Of a stretch of 43,277 bases of DNA, positions 24,929-34,111 are shown one piece after another. The notes below the pieces were generated by a model. The model was not told the origin of the DNA. It made no database searches and was given only the letters and a program-made list of their open reading frames with translations. The stretch is from Lentisphaerae bacterium GWF2_50_93 (GTDB taxonomy: Bacteria; Verrucomicrobiota; Lentisphaeria; Victivallales; GWF2-50-93), in NCBI GenBank assembly GCA_001804815.1, contig MHBI01000032.1, forward strand, positions 1-43,277, in the 5' to 3' direction. The position numbers and the translations under genes are program-made. How positions within the stretch are numbered: the first letter of the stretch is position 1; every line of letters starts with the position of its first letter.

Positions 24929-26017
24929 TCAAACTACGACCTCTTCTATCGCCCTCATCACATCTTCCGGCTTCGCGTCCTTCACAATGGAAACTTTTCC
25001 GATGCGGTCAGGCAGGACCAGGCGGAGCTTTCCATTTGCTACTTTCTTGTCCTTGAACATCGCCTTATAAATTTGCGCAGGTTTTATTCCACTGTCCAGA
25101 GTAGTCGGCAGACCAAGCGCATTTAGCAGGTCAAACTGGCGCATCGCCATTTCAGGCGCAAATTTATGATTTAAGACTGCGAGATTCGCAGCCATGCACA
25201 TTCCAATTGAAACCGCTTCGCCATGGGCATATTTCCCGTATTCCGTGACAGTCTCGACCGCATGGCCGAAGGTATGTCCGTAGTTCAGGATCGCGCGCAG
25301 GCCGGTTGTCTCACGTTCATCGGCGCACACGACTTTCGCCTTTAACTCGCAGCACCTGGCGATTATTTCTCCGTATGTCTTTTGCTCCATCCTCTTTATT
25401 CCATTTAAATTTTTCTCGAGAAACGAGAAAAACTTTTCATCCATTATGATTCCGTACTTTACGACCTCCGCAAGCCCACAGCGAATTTCGCGTTTCGGGA
25501 GAGTCGTCAGGACCGTGGGGTCTATCAGGACAAGGCTGGGCTGCCAGAAGGCGCCGACAAGGTTCTTGCCTTCGGGAAGATCGATGCCTGTCTTTCCGCC
25601 CACGCTCGAGTCCACCATGGCAAGAAGGGTTGTCGGGATCTGGATGAAATTTAACCCCCTCATATAGCTGGCCGCGACAAATCCGGCGACATCGCCGGGA
25701 ACCCCTCCTCCCAGGGCGACAATCAGGGATGAACGGTCGAGTCCCGCGCGGCATGCCTGTCTGAGAAGCTTTCCATATGTTTCCAGATTCTTGGATGATT
25801 CACCCGCCTTGAACGGTATGATTTCAGATTCGGCACCGGCATTTTTGAGCGTCCTTAGGACTGACAGACCATAGATTTTTGAAACGTTGCTGTCGGTAAT
25901 GACCAGGCATCTGCGTCCTGCGACAAGATCTTTCAAGGTCCGGGAACCGCTGACAATCCCCTTGCCTATGAGTATATCATATCCACGTTCTTTCAGATTC
26001 ACCTTGATTTTGTGCAT
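24929..26017 (-). CDS. aroB: 3-dehydroquinate synthase
   Basis: 362 aa. It converts DAHP to 3-dehydroquinate in the shikimate pathway, using NAD+ and a divalent metal. Motifs: ALGGGVPGDVAGFVAASYMRG (metal and NAD site region), PTTLLAMVDSSVGGKTGID, NLVGAFWQP, LAEVVKYGII, and metal-ligand His residues in LNYGHTFGHAVE and YAHGEAVSIGM. ATG 26017 is chosen with GAGG 7 nt before; a two-codon longer frame begins at TTG. No other aro gene is nearby. Confidence 0.96.
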   Translation of the reverse strand: MHKIKVNLKERGYDILIGKGIVSGSRTLKDLVAGRRCLVITDSNVSKIYGLSVLRTLKNAGAESEIIPFKAGESSKNLETYGKLLRQACRAGLDRSSLIVALGGGVPGDVAGFVAASYMRGLNFIQIPTTLLAMVDSSVGGKTGIDLPEGKNLVGAFWQPSLVLIDPTVLTTLPKREIRCGLAEVVKYGIIMDEKFFSFLEKNLNGIKRMEQKTYGEIIARCCELKAKVVCADERETTGLRAILNYGHTFGHAVETVTEYGKYAHGEAVSIGMCMAANLAVLNHKFAPEMAMRQFDLLNALGLPTTLDSGIKPAQIYKAMFKDKKVANGKLRLVLPDRIGKVSIVKDAKPEDVMRAIEEVVV

Positions 26018-26163
26018 GGTCAAGCCTCATATTATCGGGTTTTTGATAAGTTATGGAACAAAACCCTTATTTCAAATGTCAAATGAAACAAAGAAGTCAG
26101 TAGCTGGAAACTCCAACTCTGAAAACGACATCCTGTAGAGATATAAAAAGGGCATGGATAAAA

Positions 26164-28380
26164 ATGAGTTTTTTAAAACCTGAATACTTTTGGAATCTCC
26201 TGTGGCTCATTCCGCTTATAGTTTTTTTCTGGGTACTGTCGTACCAGCGCAGGAAAAAGCAGCTGTCATTGATTCTCGGAGAAAGGGCGGAAAATCCTGC
26301 ATATACGACACTGTCAACCCGCAAGCGGACCATCCGCAATATCCTGCTGGCTACTGCGATACTGTTTCTGATTGTCGCAATAGCCCGTCCGAGCTGGGGG
26401 ACAAAAATCCTGCCGTTCACAGGGAAAGGAAGAGACCTGCTCATAGTCCAGGACGTCTCGAAAAGCATGCTCTCGCAGGATGTGCAGCCATCGCGGCTTG
26501 AACATTCGAAATGGTTCCTGCGGGAACTGATTAAGCAGTGTCCTGGCGACAGGTTCGGCATAATCGATTTCGCGGGAACCGCCTTTCTCCAATGTCCGAT
26601 GACCGCCGACAAGACCACTCTGTTCCAGGCCATCAACGAGATGTCCGTCGAAAGCATACCGCTCGGTGGGACGAACATACAGCGCGCGATCGAGGCGTCG
26701 ATGGAGGCGTTCAAGGCCGCCGAAGGAGGGCACAGGGCGATAATACTCCTGACCGACGGAGATGAGCTGCAGGGGTCAAGCTCTACAGCTCTTGAAGAGC
26801 TCAAGAAGACAAGGATACCGATTTTCGTCGTCGGCATAGGGGATCCGTCGCAGCCCGGCCTGATCGTACTTCCCGGCGCGAAACCGGGTGAACAGACTTT
26901 TCTCAGGGACAAAGACGGAGAACTCGTGAAGAGTCCTCTCAACGAAAAGCAGCTCAACGCCCTTTCGACTGAGACTTCAGGCATATACGTAAGATCGACA
27001 GCGACAAACACCGGACTTGATTCGATCATCAAGAGGGTGAAGGCGCTGATACCGGAACAATACGACCAGGGCAACCAGACGAGGCCGATCGAGCGCTTCC
27101 ATATACCGTTATTCGCCGCATTGTTCCTGCTGTTTGCGTATTTCGCAGTAAACGAGCGCAGGAACGTCTTCATGATCTTCGCCATCATGTGCATTGCGAA
27201 TTTCGCAGGTGCGCAGGACAAGATTCCCATGGATGACAAAAAACAGCCTACGTCCGCCGCCGACAAGCAGCCAGTCCCGGCCGACCAACCCCTGGACACC
27301 GCGGTTCCAATGCCTGATGACAAGGCTCCGATCAAGGACGGAGGGAAGAAATCCACAGACATCAAGACTCCTTATGAGATATACAACAAGGCGCTTGAGC
27401 TGCAGAAGAACAAGGAACTGGACAAGGCAGCGGCACTTTACGAGAACGCGATAAGCGTGGATCCGGGCGACCGCGAACTTGTTTCGAAAGCCTGCCAGAA
27501 TCTCGGGGTGATAAAACATGAGAATGCCAGGACGCTGATCCAGACCAAGCCTGAAGACGCGATAAAGGCCCTGGATTCCGCCGAGGAGATGTACAGGGAA
27601 TCCATGCGCGCCACCCCAAATCCCCTTGAAGTCGCCATGAACCAGCAGAAACTCCTCAAGGACAGGGAACAGGCGAAGAAGATACTTGAACAGCAGAAGA
27701 AAATGGAACAGAAAAAGCAGGAGGCCCAGCAGAAGACCAAGGAAGCCCACGATTCACAGAAGGATAAGAATGAAGGAAAATCCCAGCAGGACAAGAAAGA
27801 GGATCAGAAAGATCAGAAGGATCAAAAACAAGATCAGAAGCAAGACCAGAAGAGCGGACAGAAGGAGCAGCAGGACCAGAAGGGTGAACAGCAGGACAAG
27901 GGCGGCCAGCAGAACAAGCAGGATGATGCCCAGAAGAAGACCGAAGAGGCGAAAAAAGCTGTAGACGACTACAAGCAGGAGGCTCAGAAGCAGGATTCAA
28001 AGCAGTCTGAGGAATCCGCGTCCAAGGCTGAAAAGGAAATTGAGAAAGCCCAGGAGGAGCAGAAGAAGGGAAATGGGCAGAAAGCCGAGGAAAATCTGAA
28101 AAATGCGATGAAGGAGCTTGGAATGTCTAAGGATGAGGGGCAGAATAAGGACAAGGACAAACAGGAGCAGAAGGGCAAGCAGGACCAGGATCAGAAGAAC
28201 CAGGAGAAACAGAAGGCAAAACCGCAGAAGGAACAGCCCCGGGATGACAAGGACATCGATCCCGAGCAGGCCGAAGCCCTGCTTGATCTGATGGCGAACG
28301 ACGAGAAGAAGCTGCAGAAGGAGATGAAGGAGCAGAACAGGGAGAATTCGCGGGCAAACTCCGTTGAGAAGGACTGGTGA
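26164..28380 (+). CDS. BatB-BatC fusion: VWA domain plus TPR and Lys/Gln-rich tail
   Basis: 738 aa. Bat proteins are linked to aerotolerance or stress in Bacteroides and Leptospira. Two membrane helices (about 10-27, 57-75) precede a von Willebrand A domain with MIDAS DVSKSM (Asp97-x-Ser99-x-Ser101), GGTN and LTDGDE. A third helix near 320-340 follows. Next comes a second signal-like segment (ending IANFAGAQDK), consistent with a former BatC start, then TPR helices (YNKALELQKNKELDKAAALYENAISVDP, described in two parts for length) and a 200-residue tail very rich in Lys, Gln, Asp and Glu. VWA plus TPR in one chain is a known arrangement for BatB/BatC fusions. BatA, MoxR and DUF58 genes are not seen upstream; aroB lies there. 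Confidence 0.85.
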   Translation: MSFLKPEYFWNLLWLIPLIVFFWVLSYQRRKKQLSLILGERAENPAYTTLSTRKRTIRNILLATAILFLIVAIARPSWGTKILPFTGKGRDLLIVQDVSKSMLSQDVQPSRLEHSKWFLRELIKQCPGDRFGIIDFAGTAFLQCPMTADKTTLFQAINEMSVESIPLGGTNIQRAIEASMEAFKAAEGGHRAIILLTDGDELQGSSSTALEELKKTRIPIFVVGIGDPSQPGLIVLPGAKPGEQTFLRDKDGELVKSPLNEKQLNALSTETSGIYVRSTATNTGLDSIIKRVKALIPEQYDQGNQTRPIERFHIPLFAALFLLFAYFAVNERRNVFMIFAIMCIANFAGAQDKIPMDDKKQPTSAADKQPVPADQPLDTAVPMPDDKAPIKDGGKKSTDIKTPYEIYNKALELQKNKELDKAAALYENAISVDPGDRELVSKACQNLGVIKHENARTLIQTKPEDAIKALDSAEEMYRESMRATPNPLEVAMNQQKLLKDREQAKKILEQQKKMEQKKQEAQQKTKEAHDSQKDKNEGKSQQDKKEDQKDQKDQKQDQKQDQKSGQKEQQDQKGEQQDKGGQQNKQDDAQKKTEEAKKAVDDYKQEAQKQDSKQSEESASKAEKEIEKAQEEQKKGNGQKAEENLKNAMKELGMSKDEGQNKDKDKQEQKGKQDQDQKNQEKQKAKPQKEQPRDDKDIDPEQAEALLDLMANDEKKLQKEMKEQNRENSRANSVEKDW

Positions 28381-28506
28381 TAAATTTGCCTGCGCAAATT
28401 TATAATATTATTATAAGCCAAGTTGCATGCCTTAGAGAAAGACGCGTCAGCAGAGTGACGCGGCTACAGCTTGGATTAGATGTAGCCACGGCACTCTGTT
28501 GCCGTG
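28381..28506. repeat. Hairpin and inverted hairpin pair between the two bat genes
   Basis: TAAATTTGC-CTGC-GCAAATTTA (28381-28402) begins on the base after the BatB-BatC stop. 28443-28506 holds two facing units: hairpin CGCGTCA-GCAGAG-TGACGCG followed by GCTAC, then 14 nt, then GTAGC followed by hairpin CACGGCA-CTCTGT-TGCCGTG. Loop and GCTAC tails are shared in opposite orientation while the stems differ. A long frame passing through it is not genuine coding. Confidence 0.75.
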
Positions 28507-28529
28507 CTCTTTACAGGTTCCAGAATATA

Positions 28530-31115
28530 ATGTATAAGACAATATCACATTTCAATAATACGGTTCATGCCCTATCAGGCCGGGTGGCTTCGCTTCTTGT
28601 CTTGTCTTTTCTCCTCTTCTTCTCGCTCCAGGTTTTTTCCGCAAGCGACATAAACATGACAATAACCCCGCAGCCGGCCATGGTCGGAGAACCAGTGCGC
28701 CTCCAGCTTATTTCCTCCGAGGACTATCCTGAAGTGATCGAGTTCCCAGGGGCCGAAGGCATCTCGTGGCGCCAGGGCGTCTCGAAAAGCATGCAGACAT
28801 CGATCGTCAACTTCAAGCGGACATCCGCCTATATCGCCATTTATGAGTTCGTCCCTGAAAAGGAAGGCGAACTAAAAATACCTGCCCTGAAAATCCAGTG
28901 CGGCAAAAAAAAGACATTGACGGATCCGGTGACGTTCAAGGCCATGAGCAGGAAATACACTGTAAGTTCCAACGATGGAAAGACAGAAAAGAAAAATGCC
29001 GGGCTTAATGAAATACTCTTTGCAAAATGCTCGCTGCTCACCGACAGGAAGAGCATCTATATAGGAGAGGAAGTATCATTTGAAATAAAGGTCTACGGTG
29101 TGCGGGGACTTGATTTCGACATAAGGAGCTGGCCGGCGATCGGCATGGAGAACGTGGCGTTCCATGATTTCAGTTCGACAAACCCCCAGAACGGACACTT
29201 CGCTTCAGCGCAGACATCGAACGAGAAAGTCAACGGACAGATTTTCAACGTCTACACATTCCGTTCGGCTTTCCGTCCTATTGCCGCAGGAAAACTGTCC
29301 GGCAAGATTGACATATCGTGCGTTGTGAAGATTCCGAATGACAGCAGGAGGAGCAGCCGTTCCAGCGATCCATTTGAAGATATGTTCGTAAGCCCATTCG
29401 CGAACTACAAGTCAGTGGAACAGAATCTGAGCTGCCGCTTTCCCGAGTTTGAAGCGGTATCGCTTCCGGATCCTTCAGGGACAGTTAATTATCTTGGGCT
29501 AATAGGAAACTGGAAGATCAAGACAGAAATCAGCCAGGAAAACCTCAAGACCGGCGAGCCGGCGACCTTGAAGATAAGCGGCTCCGGAGAAGGGACCATA
29601 GACACGCTCAAGGCGCCTGAACTTAGGCTGGATGGATTCCGCGTGTATCCTCCGGAAACAAAGAAGTCTCCCGCACCTGCGACCGGCTCGTTCGAGATCA
29701 GATATGTAATGATCCCCCTCCAGGAGGGCAGCACTGAAATCAATCTTCCGGTATCCTATTTCTCCACGTCGGCCGGGAAATATGTGGAAGTTCCGTTCAA
29801 TCGGAAATTGAAGGTTGAGAAATCGGATAATCCCCAGGCTTCGGTCGTTTCCGATTCCGGAGCCCCAACCACCACGCAAGCGCTGTTCACGGACAAGAAG
29901 ATCAATGGAAAAAAGATAAACGACATCCTCTATCTCAAGAAGAATCTTTCGGGACAGGTAATTCTTCCATTATGGAAAAACCATATCATCCTGATTCTCT
30001 TCCTGTTCATCCTCGGTCCGGCTCTCTGGGGATTCAGCGAATTCCGGCATTACAGGAGGCTGCGTCTCGAAAACGATCCGGTGCTGCGCAGGAAAATCAA
30101 TGCCATAGCAAGAAAGAACAAGCTCCTCGGCGAAATCCGCAGATCCGGCCCTGAAAAAATGCACGCAATGATCCAGAACGAAGTTGTCCCATACCTGAAC
30201 GACCTCATGGGACTTCCCCCTGGAACGTCCGCGACCGAACTCGCCGGTAAAATAAAGGACGGCGAACTTTCGGCCCTCCTGAGATCCGGAGCCGATTCCG
30301 CCTACATGCCGGGCACGTCAGGCTCCAGCAAGTCCGACCTCCGCAGTTCCCTGCTGGCATCATTGAAGAAATTCTCGATGCTGCTTGTCCTGTTCATGCT
30401 TCCTCTGTCGCTTTTTTCAGAGCTCAGCACTGATCAGCAGTTCAATCCGCTGACGGCCTATAACCACGGTGAATTCGTGAAGGTGGCGGAATTCTACAGG
30501 AAGCAGCTCGACATGAACGCACCTGATCCCGCCCTGCTCTACAACCTGGGAAACTGTCTCTACCAGATCGGAGAACCTGCACGGGCGCTGGTAATGTATG
30601 AAAGGGCGCTGCATCTCTCGCCGCGGGATTCCGACATCAGGGAAAACCTGAACCTGGTCCACAGGAAATTCATGCTGCCTGAAGTCGGCAGCATCGACTC
30701 TCCGAAGGATCTCATTGTGTTCGCCAGGGATCTGCTGCGTCCCGACGAATGGATGCTCATCGCCGCCATAGTCTGGGCCATAGCAGGGATCATACTCGCC
30801 TTCCGCCGCAGGTTTGCATCAGAAGCAAGATTCTATACAAGCATCACTGCTGCAGTCATGGTCTTCATGCTGATCCTGACCGCTCCGTTCAGCCAGTCGA
30901 CGACTTCGTACAGTCCCAAGACAGCCTATGCCGTCATCAAGAACATGCAGGTATATCTTCTGCCTTCGGAAACCTCCAGGCAGACCGACTTCCGGATCAA
31001 CTGCGGCGAGAAACTCTTCATCGAGGAGGAAAGGGACAACTGGCTCCGCGTCCGCACAGACAACGGTTCGGAAGGCTGGATAAAGGGTGATTCGGCGGAG
31101 AGGCTGATGAAGTAG
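28530..31115 (+). CDS. BatD-BatE fusion: oxygen-tolerance family domain plus TPR and SH3
   Basis: 861 aa. The N-terminal signal peptide (to about residue 38, VFSASD) is followed by the BatD-type beta-rich domain (FEIKVYGVRGLDFDI, VLPAGKxxGKI-like RPIAAGKLSGKIDIS, then EPATLKISGSGEGTI), a membrane helix near 475-495 and a Pro/Gly cytosolic segment. At about residue 610 a new signal-like helix (MLLVLFMLPLSLFSELS) starts the BatE part. That part has TPRs (PALLYNLGNCLYQIGEPARA, LVMYERALHLSP), two membrane helices and a C-terminal bacterial SH3 domain (LRVRTDNGSEGWIKGDSAERL). The start ATG 28530 avoids 150 nt of repeat DNA that is open in this frame. It forms a unit with the BatB-BatC gene, and its TAG stop is the start of a repeat element. 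Confidence 0.83.
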   Translation: MYKTISHFNNTVHALSGRVASLLVLSFLLFFSLQVFSASDINMTITPQPAMVGEPVRLQLISSEDYPEVIEFPGAEGISWRQGVSKSMQTSIVNFKRTSAYIAIYEFVPEKEGELKIPALKIQCGKKKTLTDPVTFKAMSRKYTVSSNDGKTEKKNAGLNEILFAKCSLLTDRKSIYIGEEVSFEIKVYGVRGLDFDIRSWPAIGMENVAFHDFSSTNPQNGHFASAQTSNEKVNGQIFNVYTFRSAFRPIAAGKLSGKIDISCVVKIPNDSRRSSRSSDPFEDMFVSPFANYKSVEQNLSCRFPEFEAVSLPDPSGTVNYLGLIGNWKIKTEISQENLKTGEPATLKISGSGEGTIDTLKAPELRLDGFRVYPPETKKSPAPATGSFEIRYVMIPLQEGSTEINLPVSYFSTSAGKYVEVPFNRKLKVEKSDNPQASVVSDSGAPTTTQALFTDKKINGKKINDILYLKKNLSGQVILPLWKNHIILILFLFILGPALWGFSEFRHYRRLRLENDPVLRRKINAIARKNKLLGEIRRSGPEKMHAMIQNEVVPYLNDLMGLPPGTSATELAGKIKDGELSALLRSGADSAYMPGTSGSSKSDLRSSLLASLKKFSMLLVLFMLPLSLFSELSTDQQFNPLTAYNHGEFVKVAEFYRKQLDMNAPDPALLYNLGNCLYQIGEPARALVMYERALHLSPRDSDIRENLNLVHRKFMLPEVGSIDSPKDLIVFARDLLRPDEWMLIAAIVWAIAGIILAFRRRFASEARFYTSITAAVMVFMLILTAPFSQSTTSYSPKTAYAVIKNMQVYLLPSETSRQTDFRINCGEKLFIEEERDNWLRVRTDNGSEGWIKGDSAERLMK

Positions 31116-31122
31116 GGATGGG

Positions 31123-31461
31123 CTTTAGCCCTGTCTAATATACGCATTATTTTGAATTCTTTATGATGAGTCCTCCAGTCGGAGGACGAATCTTTGGACT
31201 GCGCAGATCATTCTGCGCTTTGGATTCCGCTGGAAGCGTAAAGAAAACAACAGCTATCGCCTTTGCTAAATGCCATGGTGTGACGAACAGCTGTAAAAAC
31301 AAAGCGGTGAATAATCACCGCAGTCCAAAGTCAGGCCGACCTGTCCCTCGTAGCTCGCAGAGCGAAGTGGGAAGCGCCTGACGTAAAGATAAAAAGACAG
31401 AAGAAGCGGAGAGCGTGGCGTGGACAGTACAGGGAAATGCGTATAGTAGACAGGGCTAAAG
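31123..31461. mobile_element. 339-bp non-coding element with nested inverted repeats
   Basis: Outer arms 31123-31148 and 31436-31461 are 26-bp inverted repeats with one mismatch (CTTTAGCCCTGTCTA...). Inner perfect 12-bp arms CTTTGGACTGCG lie at 31192-31203 and 31319-31330. Between them are smaller hairpins (GTCCTCC-AGTC-GGAGGAC; GCGGTGA-ATAA-TCACCGC). No frame inside resembles a protein, so it would have to move, if at all, by another element's enzyme. A 23-bp piece (31288-31310) recurs at the end of the SGNH gene. The alternative is a cluster of REP-like repeats instead of a transposable unit. Confidence 0.55.
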
Positions 31462-31770
31462 GGCGTACCTACTTTAGACGGACAATCGAACTACTAAGTA
31501 AATATGGAGCGCTGGCGTCTCGCCCGGAAATTATCCGGATAAGAATTCAATATAATTCTTTCGCCTGAAGGCGCGGGACTCCACAACGCCTCTGTCATGA
31601 CAGCAAACCTTTGCCTGCAAAATCAACGCACGAGTACCGGCTTCAGCCGGAATCTTCATTCCTGCACTTTCTTTCTTAAAGCCGACAAGAATAAAAATTC
31701 ATTCGACAATTCATCCCATAGGATATAGGTTACTTGAAAGAATTTTAAACATTAGAAGAAAGTTTTTTCC
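31462..31770. other. Gene-free spacer before rpe
   Basis: It continues with short palindromes: TTATCCGGATAA (31531-31542), CGCCTGAAGGCG (31562-31573) and CCGGCT-TC-AGCCGG (31637-31650), then an AT-rich stretch before rpe. No credible frame, RNA gene or clear promoter was seen. Confidence 0.6.
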
Positions 31771-32472
31771 ATGACACGCAATCCTGTGACAAACCTCGAT
31801 TCAAGGAAAATATTGATAGCGCCTTCGATACTGGCTGCGAACTTCGCGGAACTCGGCAACGAGATCGCCAGAGTTGAAAAGGCCGGAGCCGACCTGATCC
31901 ATGTCGACATCATGGACGGGCATTTCGTACCCAACCTCACCATTGGGCCGCCAGTCGTCCAGGCGCTGAGGAATATCACAAAGCTTCCGTTCGATGTGCA
32001 TCTCATGCTGACAAATCCCAAGTCGTTTGTAAAACCCTTCGCCGACGCCGGCGCCGACAGCATCACATTCCACGTGGAATGTTCCGACAACATTGAAGAT
32101 ACGATCCGCGAAATCCGCAGCTTCGGCTGTTCCGCAGGACTTTCCTTGAAACCTAAGACTCCAGCAGACAAACTCATTCCTTACCTCGACAAGATCGACC
32201 TAGTGCTTGTCATGACAGTCGAACCTGGTTTCGGCGGACAGAGCTTCATGTCGGACATGATGCCCAAGACCCGGGCAATAAGGGATGCTATAATAAAGCT
32301 TGACAGGAAAATCCATCTGGAAGTCGATGGTGGAATAGACGGCAAATCAATATTTGTCGTCGCCGAAGCCGGAGCCAACATGATCGTCGCAGGCACATCG
32401 GTGTTCCGCGCTCCTGAAGGCGCCGCAGAGGCGATCAGGAAACTGAAATCAGCCCAGGACAAGCTCCGGTAA
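31771..32472 (+). CDS. rpe: Ribulose-phosphate 3-epimerase
   Basis: 233 aa. It interconverts ribulose 5-phosphate and xylulose 5-phosphate in the pentose phosphate pathway. The (beta-alpha)8 barrel markers are IAPSILAANFAEL, IHVDIMDGHFVPNLTIGP (catalytic Asp and metal-binding His), HLMLTNP, FHVE, VLVMTVEPGFGGQSFM, EVDGGID (second catalytic Asp) and the phosphate loop AGTSVF. The N-terminal 12 residues extend past the usual start; no strong Shine-Dalgarno was seen. Confidence 0.96.
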   Translation: MTRNPVTNLDSRKILIAPSILAANFAELGNEIARVEKAGADLIHVDIMDGHFVPNLTIGPPVVQALRNITKLPFDVHLMLTNPKSFVKPFADAGADSITFHVECSDNIEDTIREIRSFGCSAGLSLKPKTPADKLIPYLDKIDLVLVMTVEPGFGGQSFMSDMMPKTRAIRDAIIKLDRKIHLEVDGGIDGKSIFVVAEAGANMIVAGTSVFRAPEGAAEAIRKLKSAQDKLR

Positions 32473-32475
32473 GCG

Positions 32476-32508
32476 GATGGACAGTCGAACAACCGAATGA
32501 CGAAGTGA
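32476..32508. repeat. Short array with 8-nt period after rpe
   Basis: Units GGACAGTC, GAACAACC, GAATGAC and GAAG start 3 nt after the rpe stop. They resemble the reverse complement of the array at the prfB stop (GAACAATC, GAACAGCC, GAACGAC). Confidence 0.55.
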
Positions 32509-32583
32509 TATAGGTACACCAGCATTTGTCTGTAGTTAACGCAATTTTGCGTGTTCTTTGCCTTGAATAAATCACAGCCAACA

Positions 32584-32940
32584 ATGAAAACAGTCCTGTC
32601 AATAATACTATTGTCGCTCATGCCTGGGGGATGCACTTCTGATTTTACCGAGATAAGGAAATCGGAGCTAAGCCAGGCATTCATCTTGAATTCATCCCCG
32701 ACATTCCAAGGCTACCATTATCTAGGGAGCGATGAATCGTTCCACTATTTTTCAAGCAAATGGAAATATGGACAGGACATGAGGTTTAAAATCAATAAAA
32801 ACGACATGGTAGTCTTAAAGGAAGAACCATACGGCCGTAGGGAAATTAGGATCTATGAATTCAAGCCGAAAGAAAATGGAGTGGAACTTTTCTGGAAAGC
32901 AGGCAATATTGATTTATATAGAAAAATTAACTCGGACTGA
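32584..32940 (+). CDS. Small predicted lipoprotein
   Basis: 118 aa. MKTVLSIILLSLMPGGCTSD is a lipoprotein signal peptide with Cys at residue 17. The remainder (FHYFSSKWKYGQDMRFKIN...VVLKEEPYGRREIRIYEFKP) looks like a small all-beta domain. The TTG/GTG-initiated extension to 32551 would spoil the signal peptide. No family recognised. It is 5 nt upstream of the SGNH hydrolase, so the two are probably cotranscribed. Confidence 0.7.
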   Translation: MKTVLSIILLSLMPGGCTSDFTEIRKSELSQAFILNSSPTFQGYHYLGSDESFHYFSSKWKYGQDMRFKINKNDMVVLKEEPYGRREIRIYEFKPKENGVELFWKAGNIDLYRKINSD

Positions 32941-32945
32941 TACAC

Positions 32946-34079
32946 ATGAAAAGAAAAAAGATTGATATCAAGAAAATAGACAGGAACATGGACGGCAAAA
33001 ATGCCGGATCTGAGGGGCTTTCCTGGCATTCACCTAAGAAACAGCCCTTCCATATTGCTGGACTTCCGTGGTTCCAGGAAGAAGGCCTTTACCGCCGACT
33101 TCCGATAAAACCCAGGGAACCCATCCCCAAGTCAGTCGACTACCTCGCCAACTGCACTGCAGGCGGACAGATGCGTTTCCGTACCGATTCACAGCGTCTC
33201 GTCCTGCGCATAAAAAAGCACGGATCCTTCCATATGGTGCACATGGCCGACACAGGCCAGGGCGGGTTCGACTGCTACATCGGCGCGCCTGGGAAAACAA
33301 CGTTCTGCTCCGCCACGAAATACGATTCCAAGCTTGATGACTACGAGCTCGTACTCTTCAAGCATGATGTTTCCGAAACGCGCATGATTACCTTGAATTT
33401 CCCCCTCTACAACGATGCCAGGCAGATGGAAATTGAAATCGGACTTGCTCCAGGCGCAAAAATCGAAGCACCGGTTCCCTATGACAATGCCGGACGGATT
33501 GTTGTCTATGGAACTTCCATCACGCAGGGCGGATGCGCGTCAAGGCCCGGCATGTGCTTCACCAACATTCTTTCGCGCAGGATCAATATGGAGTTTGTCA
33601 ATCTCGGATTCTCGGGCAGCGGACGCGGCGAACCGGAGGTGGCGCGGCTTGTCGCGACGGTAAAGCGTCCGGCAATATTCGTACTTGATTTCGAGGGGAA
33701 CTGCCACGAACCTGAACTTCTCGCAATACGCTTCCCTGAATTCGTCGACATCTTGCGCAAAGCCCATCCGTCAGTCCCTATCCTTACTGTCTCAAAAATC
33801 CGGTTTGCATCAACTCTTTACGAGCCAACCGAGGCCGCAAAGACGGACAGATGCCGCTCAATACAGAAAGAAGAGGTCAGGAAACGCATCCTCGCCGGCG
33901 ACAAGAATCTTTACTTCGCCAACGGCTATGAATTCCTCGGCAAGGACTTCGATGAATGCACCGTCGACGGAGTCCATGCGACTGACCTTGGTTTTTTACG
34001 CATGGCTGACGCACTTGAGCCGTACCTGAGGAAAATCCTGGCGAAAGCAACAGTCTCAGCTGTAAAAACAAAGCGGTGA
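32946..34079 (+). CDS. SGNH/GDSL hydrolase with N-terminal accessory domain
   Basis: 377 aa, no signal peptide. Residues 40-170 form a beta-rich domain found before SGNH domains in many Lentisphaerae and Planctomycetes esterases. The catalytic domain has the block I motif YGTSITQGG (nucleophile Ser), block II NLGFSGSGRGEPEVA (Gly), block III DFEGNCHEP (Asn) and block V VDGVHATDLG (Asp and His). A carbohydrate-ester esterase activity is likely. The last eight codons (SAVKTKR and stop) are encoded by a piece of dispersed repeat also found in the 31.1-31.5 kb element, so the C-terminus has been replaced or trimmed by repeat DNA. Confidence 0.88.
   Translation: MKRKKIDIKKIDRNMDGKNAGSEGLSWHSPKKQPFHIAGLPWFQEEGLYRRLPIKPREPIPKSVDYLANCTAGGQMRFRTDSQRLVLRIKKHGSFHMVHMADTGQGGFDCYIGAPGKTTFCSATKYDSKLDDYELVLFKHDVSETRMITLNFPLYNDARQMEIEIGLAPGAKIEAPVPYDNAGRIVVYGTSITQGGCASRPGMCFTNILSRRINMEFVNLGFSGSGRGEPEVARLVATVKRPAIFVLDFEGNCHEPELLAIRFPEFVDILRKAHPSVPILTVSKIRFASTLYEPTEAAKTDRCRSIQKEEVRKRILAGDKNLYFANGYEFLGKDFDECTVDGVHATDLGFLRMADALEPYLRKILAKATVSAVKTKR
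34057..34079 (+). repeat. Repeat fragment forming the 3' end of the SGNH gene
   Basis: These 23 bases are identical to 31288-31310 in the nested-repeat element. The copy supplies the last codons and the TGA stop. Confidence 0.85.
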
Positions 34080-34111
34080 CTTTGCGTGCCCGGCATAGCC
34101 TTGGCGAAGAC

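Noticed and set aside
26097..27365. 422-codon minus-strand frame
   Set aside because: It lies opposite the VWA domain of the BatB-BatC gene and is Ser/Arg-rich with no family features; it is a shadow of the real gene.
28377..28529. N-terminal extension of the BatD-BatE gene
   Set aside because: These 51 codons run through an inverted hairpin pair; the signal peptide begins properly at 28530.
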